The position numbers and the translations under genes were made by a program. Under the pieces are notes generated by a model. That model saw only the letters and a program-made list of their open reading frames with translations. It did not search any database and had not been told where the DNA came from. From assembly GCA_963738325.1 (NCBI GenBank), contig CAVTWD010000008.1, positions 372,001 through 436,000 on the forward strand: a stretch of 64,000 bases of DNA. Reading direction: 5' to 3'. Position 1 is the first letter of the stretch; every line of letters begins with the position of its first letter. This stretch comes from CAVTWD01 sp963738325 (GTDB lineage: Bacteria > Actinomycetota > Acidimicrobiia > Acidimicrobiales > Ilumatobacteraceae). Positions 9,644 to 19,035 of this stretch are shown in pieces.

Positions 9644-9744
9644 CATAGAGTCCGTCCGTACGGTGTTGTCCCGTGCCGTTTGGGCAGCTCAGGTGCGGTG
9701 CACTGTCCGTCGAGTGTTGTCCTGTAGCCGCTCGTGTTGTCGAG

Positions 9745-9769
9745 TTGGGTGTAACGAGGGTGTAACGGC
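9745..9769 (+). promoter_or_regulatory. Putative integrase arm-type site, left end of element B
   Basis: The 25 bases starting TTGGGTGTAACG recur identically at 35,048-35,072, near the other end of the element. The unit GGTGTAACG is repeated with an 11-bp period. The site lies about 100 bp inside the left core. Identity of non-coding sequence at the two ends of a 25-kb element is best explained by integrase arm binding. Confidence 0.55.
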
Positions 9770-9815
9770 GGGCTGTTCTCGCTGTTGGCGGCCGCGCTGT
9801 TTGCACATGGCCAGG

Positions 9816-9865
9816 CAGCACTCCGTGCTCAGTGAGCGGCATGGGTCGATGAGCACGGAGTGCTG
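9816..9865 (-). terminator. Strong hairpin after the ExeA-type ATPase gene
   Basis: CAGCACTCCGTGCTCA (9,816-9,831) and TGAGCACGGAGTGCTG (9,850-9,865) are perfect 16-bp complements with an 18-base loop. The hairpin starts four bases after the stop codon of the minus-strand ATPase gene, so an intrinsic terminator is most likely; a transposon-end structure is an alternative. Confidence 0.6.
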
Positions 9866-9869
9866 AGTG

Positions 9870-10688
9870 TCAGTCGCGGGTGAGCTCGGCGACGGCCTTC
9901 TTGGCGCAGGAGTCGTCGACGAGGAGTTTGTTGTCGGCGGCGGCGGCGATGATGGCGGCCGTCGCGGCGTTGTTGAGCGCTCGAGGTAGTCCTCCTGAAG
10001 CCCGGTGCAGGCGCGCGACGGCGTCGTCGGCGAGGAGCGGTTCGTCGCGCCCGGCGAGGGTGAGGTGATGTCGCAGGTAGGCGGCGGACTCGCCGATGTC
10101 CATCGGGCGGATCGCGAACCGGGTGGCGATGCGCTGGTCGAGTGCGGCGAAGACGCCCATGCGGAGTTGGCGGTTGAGGGTGGGCTGGCCGATAAGGATC
10201 CCGGCGAACGGTGAGGCCGAGTCCATCTCGGAGTTGGTGAGCAGCCGCAGCTCTTCGAGTTGGGCCGGCGTGAGCAGGTGGGCCTCGTCGCAGACGAGCA
10301 CGACGCGGCGGTGCCGCTCGGCGGTCTCGGCGGCGAGCAGATCGGCGGCTTGGGCCATCAGCTCGGCTTTGAGGTAGCGGGGCTCGGCACCCAGGGAGCG
10401 CACGATGGTGACGTAGAGGCCGCGGGTGCCGAAGGCGGGGTTGGCGATGTAGATAACCGAGTGTCGGGTGCGGTCGAGCGCGTCGACGGCGGCACGGACC
10501 GACACGGTCTTGCCGGCGCCGACGTCGCCGGTGATGACGCCGAGGGCGGACTCGACGACGCAGAAGTTGATGCGGGCGACGGCCTCGGCGTGGGCTTGGC
10601 GGGCGAAGAGGTCCTTGGCGGCGATGGACTTGCCGAACGGGGTGCGCTGCAGCCCGAAGTGCGCGGCCCACGGGGCGGGGGCGCTCAT
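9870..10688 (-). CDS. ExeA/TniB-type AAA ATPase of a Mu-like transposon
   Basis: A 272-aa AAA+ ATPase starting MSAPAPWAAHFGLQRTPFGK. Walker A is GDVGAGKT (residues about 57-64) and Walker B is VVLVCDEAHLL (about 130-140); GILIGQPTLNRQL and ATRFAIRPM fit sensor/arginine-finger positions of the ExeA/TniB group. Such proteins assist DDE transposases in target capture, as MuB and TnsC do. The start overlaps the stop of the transposase fragment upstream (ATGA at 10,685-10,688), so it was the second gene of a transposition operon. Confidence 0.8.
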   Translation of the reverse strand: MSAPAPWAAHFGLQRTPFGKSIAAKDLFARQAHAEAVARINFCVVESALGVITGDVGAGKTVSVRAAVDALDRTRHSVIYIANPAFGTRGLYVTIVRSLGAEPRYLKAELMAQAADLLAAETAERHRRVVLVCDEAHLLTPAQLEELRLLTNSEMDSASPFAGILIGQPTLNRQLRMGVFAALDQRIATRFAIRPMDIGESAAYLRHHLTLAGRDEPLLADDAVARLHRASGGLPRALNNAATAAIIAAAADNKLLVDDSCAKKAVAELTRD

Positions 10689-10942
10689 CGGGTCTGCTCC
10701 TCGATGTCGGGGTCGGCGAACATGTCGAGCTGGGAGAAGTCGATCTTCTGCCCGGTGCCGGCCGCCTCGTCGTGGGCGGCGGCGACGAGGCCCAGGTAGT
10801 CGATGCCGGTCACCTCAGGTTCGGGGCGGGCGGCCTGGGGGACGGCGGGGTGGACGTGGCGGCGGGTGACGAACGGGGTGGCCACCCCGGCGGGCCGGCC
10901 GTCCAGGTAGACGTCGATGCGGGTCAGGTCCTCGGGGTCCTA
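10685..10942 (-). pseudogene. Mu-type DDE transposase, C-terminal fragment
   Basis: The last 85 or so codons of a Mu/IS481-like transposase remain: DPEDLTRIDVYLDGRPAGVA (the Mu C-terminal beta domain motif), then ATPFVTRRHVHPAVPQAA and an acidic tail QKIDFSQLDMFADPDIEEQT. The gene is cut at about 10,942, where unrelated sequence starts. The catalytic domain is gone, so the transposon is inactive although its ATPase gene is intact. Confidence 0.65.
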
Positions 10943-11146
10943 TGCCCGGCCGCGAGTTATGTGCCGTGGTGGTGTTTGGAGGTGTCAGAGCAGGACGTTC
11001 AGCGCTGATCGGTCGGCATAATCCGTTCGGCTCAGAGGCCAGCGAGGAATGCGAGCAGGCGGTCGGGCCCCTGTCTGTCAGGCTGACGTGAGACACCTGC
11101 GGTAGCCGACCATCCCTGCAGGGCGAGTCTGGAAGACGTAGACCCG

Positions 11147-11577
11147 ATGACCATGACGACTGCATCTCTGCTTGCGCGCGCCCATGATGGCGTGGTGGAC
11201 GAGCCCGACCCGGCTGCCCGGCCTGGCGGCGATCGTTCACCGCCGAGTACAAGGCCGAGATCCTCGACGAGTACGACGCGTTGCCGGTCGGCTCGAGCGA
11301 GCGCGGGGCGTTGCTGCGCCGCGAGGCCCTCTACAGCTCGCATCTGGCGGAGTGGCGCAAGGCTCGCGATGCCGGCGCCCAGCAGGGGCTGGCGCCGAAG
11401 GCGAAGCCGCGTCGTTCCCCTGAGCAGGTCGAGCTGGAGCGGCTGCGCCGCCGCAACGAACGGTTGGAGACGGAGCTGACCAAGACGAGATCGGCGCTCG
11501 ATGTCATGGGAAAACTGCACGCGCTCTTGGAAGGGCTCTCCGAGAGCGCGGACACCGATCCGAAGTCGACGCGATGA
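11147..11577 (+). CDS. IS3-family transposase OrfA (one frameshift)
   Basis: The ATG at 11,147 gives MTMTTASLLARAHDGVVDEP, then after a one-base change near 11,225 the frame continues RRSFTAEYKAEILDEYDALP, a helix-turn-helix (LLRREALYSSHLAEWRKA) and a leucine-zipper-like segment (VELERLRRRNERLETELTK). This is the IS3 OrfA layout: DNA-end recognition plus dimerisation. It stops four bases into the OrfB start, consistent with the IS3 programme of orfA/orfB overlap and fusion by -1 frameshifting. Confidence 0.75.
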
Positions 11578-12585
11578 TCGAGGCGCACTTCGGTGAGCTC
11601 GAAGCGATGACATCGACCAGCGCCGCCTGCGACCTGCTCGGCGTCTCGCGGGCGACGCGCTGATCGGCGGCAGCGACCGCCAGTGGCGGGTCCGCCGGCA
11701 CCCCGGCCGGCCCCACCGAACAAGCTCACCGAGCAGGAGCGCCAGCGGGTGCTGACGGTGCTGCGCTCGGCGGAGTACTGCGACCTGGCCCCGGCCCAGG
11801 TGTGGGCCCGGCTGCTCGATGACGGCATCTACCTGTGCTCGATCTCCACCATGTACCGGCTGCTCGCGGTCGCCGGCGAGAACCGCGAACGGCGACGGCA
11901 GCGCACCCACCCGGCGACCAAGAAGCCCGAGCTCATCGCCCGTCGACCGAACGAGGTCTGGTCGTGGGATATCACGAAGCTGCAGGGCCCGCAGCGGGGC
12001 GTCTACTACGAGCTGTTCGTGGTCATCGACATCTTCTCCCGCTACGTCGTCGGCTGGATGGTGTCGCCGGCCGAGACCGGAGAGCTCGCCGAAGCCTTCA
12101 TCGCCGACACCCTGCAGCGACACGGCATCGGCCGCGGCCAGCTCTCCTTGCACGCCGACCGGGGCACCTCGATGACATCGAAGCCCGTCGCCCAGCTGCT
12201 CGTCGATCTCGGTGTCGCCCGCAGCCACAGCCGGCCGCATGTGAGCAACGACAACCCGTACTCGGAGGCGAACTTCAAGACCCTCAAGTACTGCCCGGCC
12301 TTCCCTGGCCGGTTCGGCTCGATCGAAGACGCCCGGGCGTTCTGCGCCGCGTTCTTCGATCACTACAACCACGTCCACCGCCACGCCGGCATCGGGCTGC
12401 ACACCCCGGCGTCGGTCCACTACGGCACCGCCGACGAGATCCGCGCCCAGCGGGCCGTCACTCTCGACGCCGCCTACGCCGCCAACCCGGCACGGTTCGG
12501 GCACCGCCCGCCCCAGCCGCCGAAGCTGCCCACCATCGCCTGGATCAACGAACCCAGCCCCGAAGCACTCATCACATCCGCATGA
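11574..12585 (+). CDS. IS3-family transposase OrfB, rve integrase core (one frameshift)
   Basis: Begins MIEAHFGELEAMTSTSAACD, then a frame break near 11,660 leads into ERQRVLTVLRSAEYCDLAPA, the HTH_21-like part, and a complete DDE core: D in WSWDITKLQGP, D in LHADRGTSM, E in NDNPYSEANFKTLKY, the last two spaced about 35 residues apart as in IS3 OrfB. The C-terminus (HYNHVHRHAGIGLHTPASVH) is also typical. It catalyses strand transfer. It would be functional apart from the single indel, which could be a read error. Confidence 0.8.
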
Positions 12586-12841
12586 CAAGTTGTCTCACCG
12601 GGCTTGACAGGTTCCGGTCCCCTGTCGGCTCGCGAGGTTGCTCACGGATGCTGTGGTTCCGCGGACGGCGACAGGTGGACAACCGGCACTATCTACTTCG
12701 ACATGAGCACTGCGACGCAGCCTCCCGGCGCGGCAACTGCGGCAAGGCCGGCACGACAGCTCAGTCATAGGTCAATCGGACCATGGCTCTCTGTTCTCAC
12801 GCCGCGCAGACTAGGCCGGCCGACGAGCGGGAGGGCGGGCT

Positions 12842-15800
12842 GTGACGGCGCTACCAACTGGTGGGTTGATGGACGGCGGCCATGCGTCAATCGAGCGACC
12901 CGATCCCGGCCGACTGCTCATCAGCGAGCTGGATCACTTCCTTCTCGCAGTGGTGGCAGAGCCTGCCGACGCCCCAGATCAGTCAATCGCGCGAACGTTC
13001 TGTGAGATCCTCGCCCGGACGAAGTCGAGAAAGCTCGAGATCCTTGTTGACGCGGCTGTAACGAACGACCCCAACCTCTTCCTCGCAGGTGGACTTCGAC
13101 TCCTTGACGCGAGACCTCAGGCCGTAACTGAGACCGACCTTGGGCGGTTACTCGTAAGCCACCTGCGCTCTCTACGGCAAAACGACTTCTGGAAACGGGT
13201 GAGCGACAACCCGCAGAAGGCCCAGACACATGAAATACTGATGTCCCTCCGAGCCGCCGTCTCGACGTCGATCCGCGATCTCGAGCAGACACTACGATCG
13301 AGCCTCGGCCGATCACCGCAGGCCAGCTGCGAAGCCCTGATGAAAGCCTTCGGAAATCCCGTCATCAGAACCGTCGCCGCCCCCTTCGTCGCGTGGAACA
13401 AGGCGGAGCTTGAGGACCTGTACCGATACGCCGCCGACTGCCTGGCGCACACGGAGCTCGGACTCTTTCGCCTCTTCGACGAAGCAGCCACGCGCGTCCT
13501 GGACCGGCTTGACCGTCTCCACACGCACTGGTCCCTTCTCCTCAAAGACAGCATTCTCGTCACTATCGCGGCTGTCCGAGACGCAGTTGATGAGACTGGT
13601 CGTCTCCAGCCAGCCACTCTCACAGTCACGGCGGTACATCGTCGCCTGCCACTAGACTTGCCCGGGCAATCGTTTCGTCTTCCCGTCACCATAGCCAACC
13701 TCGGCCCAGGTGTGGCATTCTTACCCCGCTTGAAAGTCGAGACGGCGGACGGACTGGTTTTCGCCCATGATCCCATCTCAATGGGAGATGAGTTGCCTCC
13801 TGGGAGCGTCACGATCGACATCCGTGGCGATGTCGGTGAATGCAAGCCTCCATCGCACGCGGCCATCATGTTTGAGTTGGAGTGGAACTCGTTTTCAGGC
13901 GAGGTCCACCATGACTACCCGATCGTCGACGTAATGGCCCAGAAGGCGGACGTCGACTGGGACCACCTCGATCGACAGCAACCGTACTCTCTCGACGCCG
14001 TCGAGTCCGCCAAGGCCCTGTACGGCCGAAAGCAATGGCTACGCCAACTCCGCGCCACGCTTATGGCTGACACGATCGGCTCGTTCTTTATCTATGGGCA
14101 AAAGCGGGTCGGTAAGACTTCTCTGGCCAAGTCCGCGCTAGCCGAGCTCGCACAGTCTTCGCCGTCGACGGTATCGCTCTTTCGAGACATCGGGAGCATC
14201 AACAACGCTGACCCGGCCCGAGCCGTGGATGCGCTCGTCGAGAGGCTCGTGGAAGATCTGCGTGCGACGCGCCCGAATCTTCGATCTCTCGGCGACCCAG
14301 TGCTAAAGGGATCCATCGCACCACTTTGCCGTTTCATTGAGCTGGCAGTGGCTGAGGATGATGATCTGCGAGTGGTCATCGCACTCGACGAGTTCGATCG
14401 GCTGCCGGTTGAGCTCCTTCAGCGAACACCGGAAGGTGATGCGTTCTTCACTGGCCTCCGGAGTATGACGGCTCTCCCCAAGGTTGGAGTGATCCTGATT
14501 GGGGGTGAGCGAATGAAGCTCATCTTGAATGGTCCCGGCGTTGAGCTCAACAAGTTTACCGCAGTCGCCCTTGACTACATAGATCGCACGACGAGTTGGT
14601 CGGACTTTGTCGACCTCGTGCGTGATCCGGTAAGTGGCGTCATCGACTTCGACGATGACGCGGTCGACGCAGTCTACCAGTCGTGCCGTGGGAACCCCTA
14701 CTACGCCAAGTTGATATTGAAGACAGTATATGATCGATGCATTGAGAACCGAACGGCGTGGGTCATCGGGTCAGATGTCAGCGAGGCGATCTCCCGACTT
14801 GTGAGTGGCGGAGCATCTAGTCTGGCTGCGAACAGCTTTTCCCACTACTGGGAAGACTACTTGTTGGAACGCCGATCGGAAGCTGACGCCGTGACGTTGC
14901 GTCGCCGCCGAACACTGTTGGCGCTCGCCGATAGTCTCAGAGAGTCGGCTGGACATCCTGTCCCTTACGATACTGTACTTGCGAGTTGCTCGCGCTATGG
15001 CCTTCATGACTTGGAGGCTCGGCGCGAGTTGGAGCAGTTTCGCCAACGCAACGTACTTTGGCATCAAGACGGATCCTGGAGTGCTCGTTTGCCGCTGTTC
15101 AAAGACTGGCTCGTAGCCAGGGGTTCTTCAGAGATAGTCATGAACGAATCCGAGCTCGACGCCGAGAGCGAACTCGCACGGGCAGACGAGGCGCAACGGG
15201 TGGCATTTGAAGAGGCCGACCAGCTGTCCGATCGATTCGGGGTCTATCAGGGGCGGCGAATCGGCCCAGAGCAGATATCGACGTACCTGAGCCAGTTCGG
15301 TAGCCACAGCGATCAGCGCCTGATCTTTGATCTTCTAAAGCGAGTGAAGTATTACTCAGCGGCGGACTCCATGGCGTGTGCCAGGGCAGCGTGGGATCTT
15401 GCACAAGTTGAACTGAGAGCTCGCGGAGGTTGGAGCCGGGAGCGAGCGCTGGTGACCTATGTGGACGGCCCGGGAAAGAGCCAGCAGTATTTGGCTCGGG
15501 ACCTGGCAATTGCGATGCAGGCTTCGCCTAGCACAAATGTCGTCGATCACGACCGCCTTGTTCGACGTTTGAAGAGCAAGACCGTCGACGCCGTGCTCTT
15601 GCTCGATGACTTTGTGGGGACAGGAGAAAGCTTGTCGAAGGGGTTGATTGATCTACTCCATGCGGCACCAGCATTGCGAGAGTCCGACGCCTTGGTCGGT
15701 GTCTTTGCGATCACGGGCTTCGAGAGTGGAGTCATTCGCGTTGAGGAAGCCCTACGGCCGCTGTTGGGCGACCGGCTGGTAGTCAGGTGCCTCGATGTCC

Positions 15801-16048
15801 AGCAAGAGGACCAACGGGCGCTGGCTGTATCGGCCTTTGCATCTCCTCGGGAGCATCAGGCGACTGTTGAGCTGGTTCGGTCACACGGTGAGCGCTTGGA
15901 TCGCCGGAGTCCGCTGGGCTTCGGCGACTGCGCAGCGCTCGTGGTATTCGACCGGAGCACCCCGAACTGCTCGCTGCCGATTCTCTGGAAGAGTGGGACG
16001 GCGGAGGATCCGTTCACACCGCTCTTTCCCAGATACCCGAGACGCTGA
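12842..16048 (+). CDS. Large STAND-like NTPase fused to a phosphoribosyltransferase-like domain
   Basis: A 1,068-aa protein without an obvious named family. Visible parts: a helical N-terminus (about 1-260); a beta-sandwich-like segment with LPVTIANLGPGVAFLP (about 270-370, CARDB-like by eye); a P-loop NTPase with Walker A YGQKRVGKTSLAK (about 418-428) and Walker B LRVVIALDEFDRLP (about 510-523) of ORC/STAND type; a winged-helix-like stretch (about 690-770); and a C-terminal phosphoribosyltransferase-like domain (about 790-1,000) with the PRPP-loop signature AVLLLDDFVGTGESL (about 917-931). GTG start at 12,842; an ATG (MDGGHAS) lies 27 bases on. Base use is visibly less G/C rich than neighbours (for example around 14,710), suggesting separate acquisition. 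It stands alone between an IS and a repeat. A conflict/defence role is inference. Confidence 0.6.
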   Translation: MTALPTGGLMDGGHASIERPDPGRLLISELDHFLLAVVAEPADAPDQSIARTFCEILARTKSRKLEILVDAAVTNDPNLFLAGGLRLLDARPQAVTETDLGRLLVSHLRSLRQNDFWKRVSDNPQKAQTHEILMSLRAAVSTSIRDLEQTLRSSLGRSPQASCEALMKAFGNPVIRTVAAPFVAWNKAELEDLYRYAADCLAHTELGLFRLFDEAATRVLDRLDRLHTHWSLLLKDSILVTIAAVRDAVDETGRLQPATLTVTAVHRRLPLDLPGQSFRLPVTIANLGPGVAFLPRLKVETADGLVFAHDPISMGDELPPGSVTIDIRGDVGECKPPSHAAIMFELEWNSFSGEVHHDYPIVDVMAQKADVDWDHLDRQQPYSLDAVESAKALYGRKQWLRQLRATLMADTIGSFFIYGQKRVGKTSLAKSALAELAQSSPSTVSLFRDIGSINNADPARAVDALVERLVEDLRATRPNLRSLGDPVLKGSIAPLCRFIELAVAEDDDLRVVIALDEFDRLPVELLQRTPEGDAFFTGLRSMTALPKVGVILIGGERMKLILNGPGVELNKFTAVALDYIDRTTSWSDFVDLVRDPVSGVIDFDDDAVDAVYQSCRGNPYYAKLILKTVYDRCIENRTAWVIGSDVSEAISRLVSGGASSLAANSFSHYWEDYLLERRSEADAVTLRRRRTLLALADSLRESAGHPVPYDTVLASCSRYGLHDLEARRELEQFRQRNVLWHQDGSWSARLPLFKDWLVARGSSEIVMNESELDAESELARADEAQRVAFEEADQLSDRFGVYQGRRIGPEQISTYLSQFGSHSDQRLIFDLLKRVKYYSAADSMACARAAWDLAQVELRARGGWSRERALVTYVDGPGKSQQYLARDLAIAMQASPSTNVVDHDRLVRRLKSKTVDAVLLLDDFVGTGESLSKGLIDLLHAAPALRESDALVGVFAITGFESGVIRVEEALRPLLGDRLVVRCLDVQQEDQRALAVSAFASPREHQATVELVRSHGERLDRRSPLGFGDCAALVVFDRSTPNCSLPILWKSGTAEDPFTPLFPRYPRR

Positions 16049-16161
16049 TGCGCCCCCAGCGAAATTGGCCGCGAGGAGGGGCGCGGATGAGTACTCGCGA
16101 TCGATCGGCTGACCGCGGGCGTTCCTCGGGAGACCGTCGGGGAGCACCGCCGCTGGAATAG

Positions 16162-17250
16162 GCGCCGCTACCTTCCGGCAGCGGGGCATTCGTATCACGG
16201 GTGGGCCGGCTCGGTGGGGAGCACTCGATGCCCGGCCGTGATGCCGGATGGAGCTTTCCCAGGATTGCGGTTCGTGTTGCGAGAGCGCCGTTGGTGACGT
16301 CGGCTGACCGACGCCGTCCGATCGCCGGCCGCGGGCGCGCAGGCCGAGTGGCGGAGCGTCACGGGTGTCCGTCATCGGCGCGCGTCGCTGGCGGGTACTG
16401 CGAACCTGCCTTGGGTTCGCCGAAGGGGAGTCAATGACCTCGTGGGTCGACGGACTCGAGGAGGTCGAGGTAGTCGGCTGCGGGGACCAGCGGTGGCCCC
16501 TCTCCGAGCAACGCCCGCCGGACCTGGAGCACTCGCCCGATCACCCAGGCGTACTCCTCGACGAGGACCCGGGCTGGGCGGGCGTCGAACGACGGGTCCG
16601 ACACCGTGTACTCGCCGTGGCTGAAGGACTTCGGCCGGGTGAACGGGTCCGCGAACAAGTAGGTCTTGGCCGCCAGGTCGGAGCCGTATTCGAGCAGCAG
16701 CCGGCGCACGTAGGGAGCGGCCATGACGAACACCGCGCTCGCTTGATCACACATGCCGCGATCCAGTTGCTGCGGCGGACGTTGCGTCGCGTCGGCCCCC
16801 CAACACTCGAGCATCGCCAGCGCCCGGTCGGCGGCCCGCTGGCCGGCCTCCAGGCCGGCTGACAGGCAGGGGAGGTCGGGGCACACGAGGTGGTAGAGGC
16901 GGGACGCCAGCATCGACCGGGAACAGTTGGCGTGGCAGACGAACAGGGGCATCGCCAGCGCACTCACCCGAACTGCCCTCTTCCGGGTTGGTGGTGATGG
17001 GCGGCGAGCCCACCACCCCTCACGCCGGGATCGAGGCCCGCCGGGTGGACGACTGCTTGGGGCTGCGGCGCCCACACGCCGGGGGCGCTCGTCGCCGCGG
17101 CATCGACGCGAATCGAGGCGCGGGCACCCATCAGGCCATTGAACCAGCCCAAACGGCCCTGCAGCGGGTCGGCCTGCCGAAGACCGGCAGGTCGACCAGG
17201 ACTACGTCCCGGTGGCCAGCGCGTCCGACAGCAGCCCCACAGAACGCTCC
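16162..17250. repeat. 1.09-kb direct repeat, copy 1
   Basis: This 1,089-bp segment recurs at 27,365-28,453 in the same orientation with only scattered differences. It contains a low-molecular-weight phosphatase gene on the minus strand and flanks without other recognisable genes: 16,162-16,430 downstream and 16,953-17,250 upstream of it show no coding signal I can support. No transposase or clear terminal inverted repeats are visible. The bases 17,251-17,436 beyond it also hold nothing recognisable. Confidence 0.8.
16431..16952 (-). CDS. Low-molecular-weight protein tyrosine phosphatase-like protein (copy 1)
   Basis: From the ATG giving MPLFVCHANCSRSMLASRLY the protein is 173 aa. The N-terminal P-loop CHANCSRS fits the CX5R(S/T) nucleophile loop of LMW-PTPs, right after the first beta strand as in that family, and FADPFTRP near residue 120 is at the place of the general-acid DP loop. 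The upstream in-frame extension is Arg/Pro-rich and probably untranslated. Substrate unknown; the family includes arsenate reductases, tyrosine phosphatases and phosphoarginine phosphatases. An almost identical gene lies at 27,632-28,153. Confidence 0.65.
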   Translation of the reverse strand: MPLFVCHANCSRSMLASRLYHLVCPDLPCLSAGLEAGQRAADRALAMLECWGADATQRPPQQLDRGMCDQASAVFVMAAPYVRRLLLEYGSDLAAKTYLFADPFTRPKSFSHGEYTVSDPSFDARPARVLVEEYAWVIGRVLQVRRALLGEGPPLVPAADYLDLLESVDPRGH

Positions 17251-17436
17251 TACTGCCAAAGGCATCGCTATCGGGACTGTGTCCCGTCGTCCGAGGTCTT
17301 TGGGCGCGGGATGCCGGCTTGGGGTGGGGTTCGACGAGCTCGGCGAGGTGGAGGTGTTGCTCGGTCGCCTGAGGCGGTGTCGTGTGCCGGCGTCTGTGGT
17401 CGGGGATGGTGCGGAGGCGTTGGATGCCGTCGCCGG

Positions 17437-18333
17437 TCAGCAGCGGATGCTGCTGTCGGGGGCCGGGCCGGTGGAGGTGATCCGGTGTTGGTGGATGACG
17501 GAGTCGCAGGCTGCGGCGAGGCTGGGGAGGAACCGCGCTGGGTGGCGTACGGCGACGTCGTGGTCACCGGCGACGTGGTGCACGGTGGCCCCGGTCGCGT
17601 GGGCGAGCTGGAGTTGCCGGCGGGCGGGCACCAGCCGGTCGTGTTCGGTGACGACGCTGGCGGCCGGACAGTCGAGTTGGTCGATCCAGGGTCGGGCGTC
17701 GAAGAAGCGCACGGCCCGCGCCGCCTCGGCGATGGCCGCCGGGTCGTGTCGGCGCAGTTCGTCGAGGAAGGCTGGCGGCATCGTCGTTTCGCGTCGCAGG
17801 TACCGCACGGTCGACTCCGCGAGGGACCGGCGAATCGGCGGCGGCACGACACGCAGGGCAGCAGCCACGGCGCCCGTGAACAGCGGCGCGGGGATGTCAT
17901 CAGGGACGAACCGGGCGCTCGTCGCGCACAGGACCAGGCCGGCTACCCGGGACGGATGGCGCCGGCGGGCGAGCAGGGCCACGGGTCCCCCCATCGAGTA
18001 CCCAGCGGCGACGAAGTGATCGATGCCAAGGACGTCGACGAGCGCGACGACGTCGTCGGCGCAGTCGGCGAGGCGAAGCGGCCGCCTGGTTCGGATGCCC
18101 CGCCCGTGGCCGCGATGGTCGAGGGCGAGGACCCGGAACCGGGGCGACAGGGCCCTAAACGCGCCTGGCCAGTTGATGGCGGCGGTGGCGCCGAGACCGT
18201 GCAGGAGGATCACCGTCGGCGCGCCGTCGATACCGGGGGCGTCGCGCACGAATGTCGTCCCGCGCCCAGGGATCCTGACAGGCCGGCCGGCCGGAACGAG
18301 GGTTGACGGATCGTGGGTGTCACGTTCAGGCAT
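17437..18333 (-). CDS. Alpha/beta-hydrolase
   Basis: A 298-aa cytoplasmic hydrolase. The oxyanion-hole motif is ILLHGLGATA, the nucleophile elbow is AAGYSMGGPVAL (Ser), the likely acid is Asp in VVTEHDRLVP and the catalytic His is in HVAGDHDVAV, giving a complete triad. Substrate class (ester, lactone, epoxide, peroxide) cannot be told. It is coupled to the upstream PadR regulator: the regulator stop lies at 18,336 and this start at 18,333, so both are expected in one transcript. Confidence 0.75.
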   Translation of the reverse strand: MPERDTHDPSTLVPAGRPVRIPGRGTTFVRDAPGIDGAPTVILLHGLGATAAINWPGAFRALSPRFRVLALDHRGHGRGIRTRRPLRLADCADDVVALVDVLGIDHFVAAGYSMGGPVALLARRRHPSRVAGLVLCATSARFVPDDIPAPLFTGAVAAALRVVPPPIRRSLAESTVRYLRRETTMPPAFLDELRRHDPAAIAEAARAVRFFDARPWIDQLDCPAASVVTEHDRLVPARRQLQLAHATGATVHHVAGDHDVAVRHPARFLPSLAAACDSVIHQHRITSTGPAPDSSIRC

Positions 18334-18335
18334 GG

Positions 18336-18713
18336 TCAGCTCCCCGGTCGATCGTCGGTGTCGGCGCGCCGGTCGTCATAGTGGGCCAGGAACGCGCGGG
18401 TGGTGTCATCGAGGCGACGCAGCGCTTGGGCCCACTGGTCGAGCAGTCGACGCCCGGCGGTCGTGAGGCGGTATACGCGGCGGGCCGGTCCGCTCGGGGA
18501 GATGTCCCAACGGGAGCCGACGATGCCCTCCATCTCGAGCTGGCGCAGCAGTCGGTACAGGTTGGTGACTTCGGCGTGGTCGCCCACGAGGCTGGTCACC
18601 TGCTCTTTCAGGTCGTAGCCGTGGCGAGGACCGTCGGCCAGCACCAGCAGCACGGCCGGCTCCGCGAACCGTTCGATCCTCCCGGCCGTCCGGGCGCAAC
18701 GAGCCAGCGGCAC
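18336..18713 (-). CDS. PadR-family transcriptional regulator
   Basis: A 125-aa winged-helix protein: AVLLVLADGPRHGYDLKEQV, TNLYRLLRQLEMEGIVGSRW and PARRVYRLTTAGRRLLDQWA are the PadR helices, recognition helix and wing. The C-terminal helix (LRRLDDTTRAFLAHYDD) would mediate dimerisation. It is the first gene of a two-gene operon with a hydrolase and probably autoregulates it in response to a small aromatic or lipophilic ligand, as PadR proteins often do; the ligand is unknown. Confidence 0.8.
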   Translation of the reverse strand: MPLARCARTAGRIERFAEPAVLLVLADGPRHGYDLKEQVTSLVGDHAEVTNLYRLLRQLEMEGIVGSRWDISPSGPARRVYRLTTAGRRLLDQWAQALRRLDDTTRAFLAHYDDRRADTDDRPGS

Positions 18714-19035
18714 CGCGACGTCAGCAGCACACCGACCACGCTAGCAGTCAATGACAGCTAGAGTCGCTCCATCCACAGGCAGGTCGCCCGGTCGATTGCT
18801 GTCGGGAGTTGGCTCCCACCTTCCGGGAGTGAGGCCGAGGAGAGCCGCCTTCCTCCGGGACGGCGCACAGGCGCCGCTAACTGTGAGGTAGGCCGCTGGC
18901 TGGTCGTCCGTGCCTTGGCGTCGGGTGCTGGGCCTTGGCTTTCTCACCCATCTCGGCCGGGTCGGTCTCGCTTCGCCAGCGGCCCCCTTTCAAACCGTGC
19001 GTGCGGTTCTCCCGCACACGGCTTGCCGACATCGT

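Larger units (their letters stand above)
11071..12621 (+). mobile_element. IS3-family insertion sequence
   Basis: About 1.55 kb with orfA and orfB transposase frames between imperfect terminal inverted repeats: left CTGTCAGGCTGACGTGAGAC and, on the other strand at the right end, CTGTCAAGCCCGGTGAGAC. It lies just beyond the truncated Mu-type transposase. Boundaries are approximate because the outermost bases match only partly and a target duplication is not evident. Confidence 0.75.
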
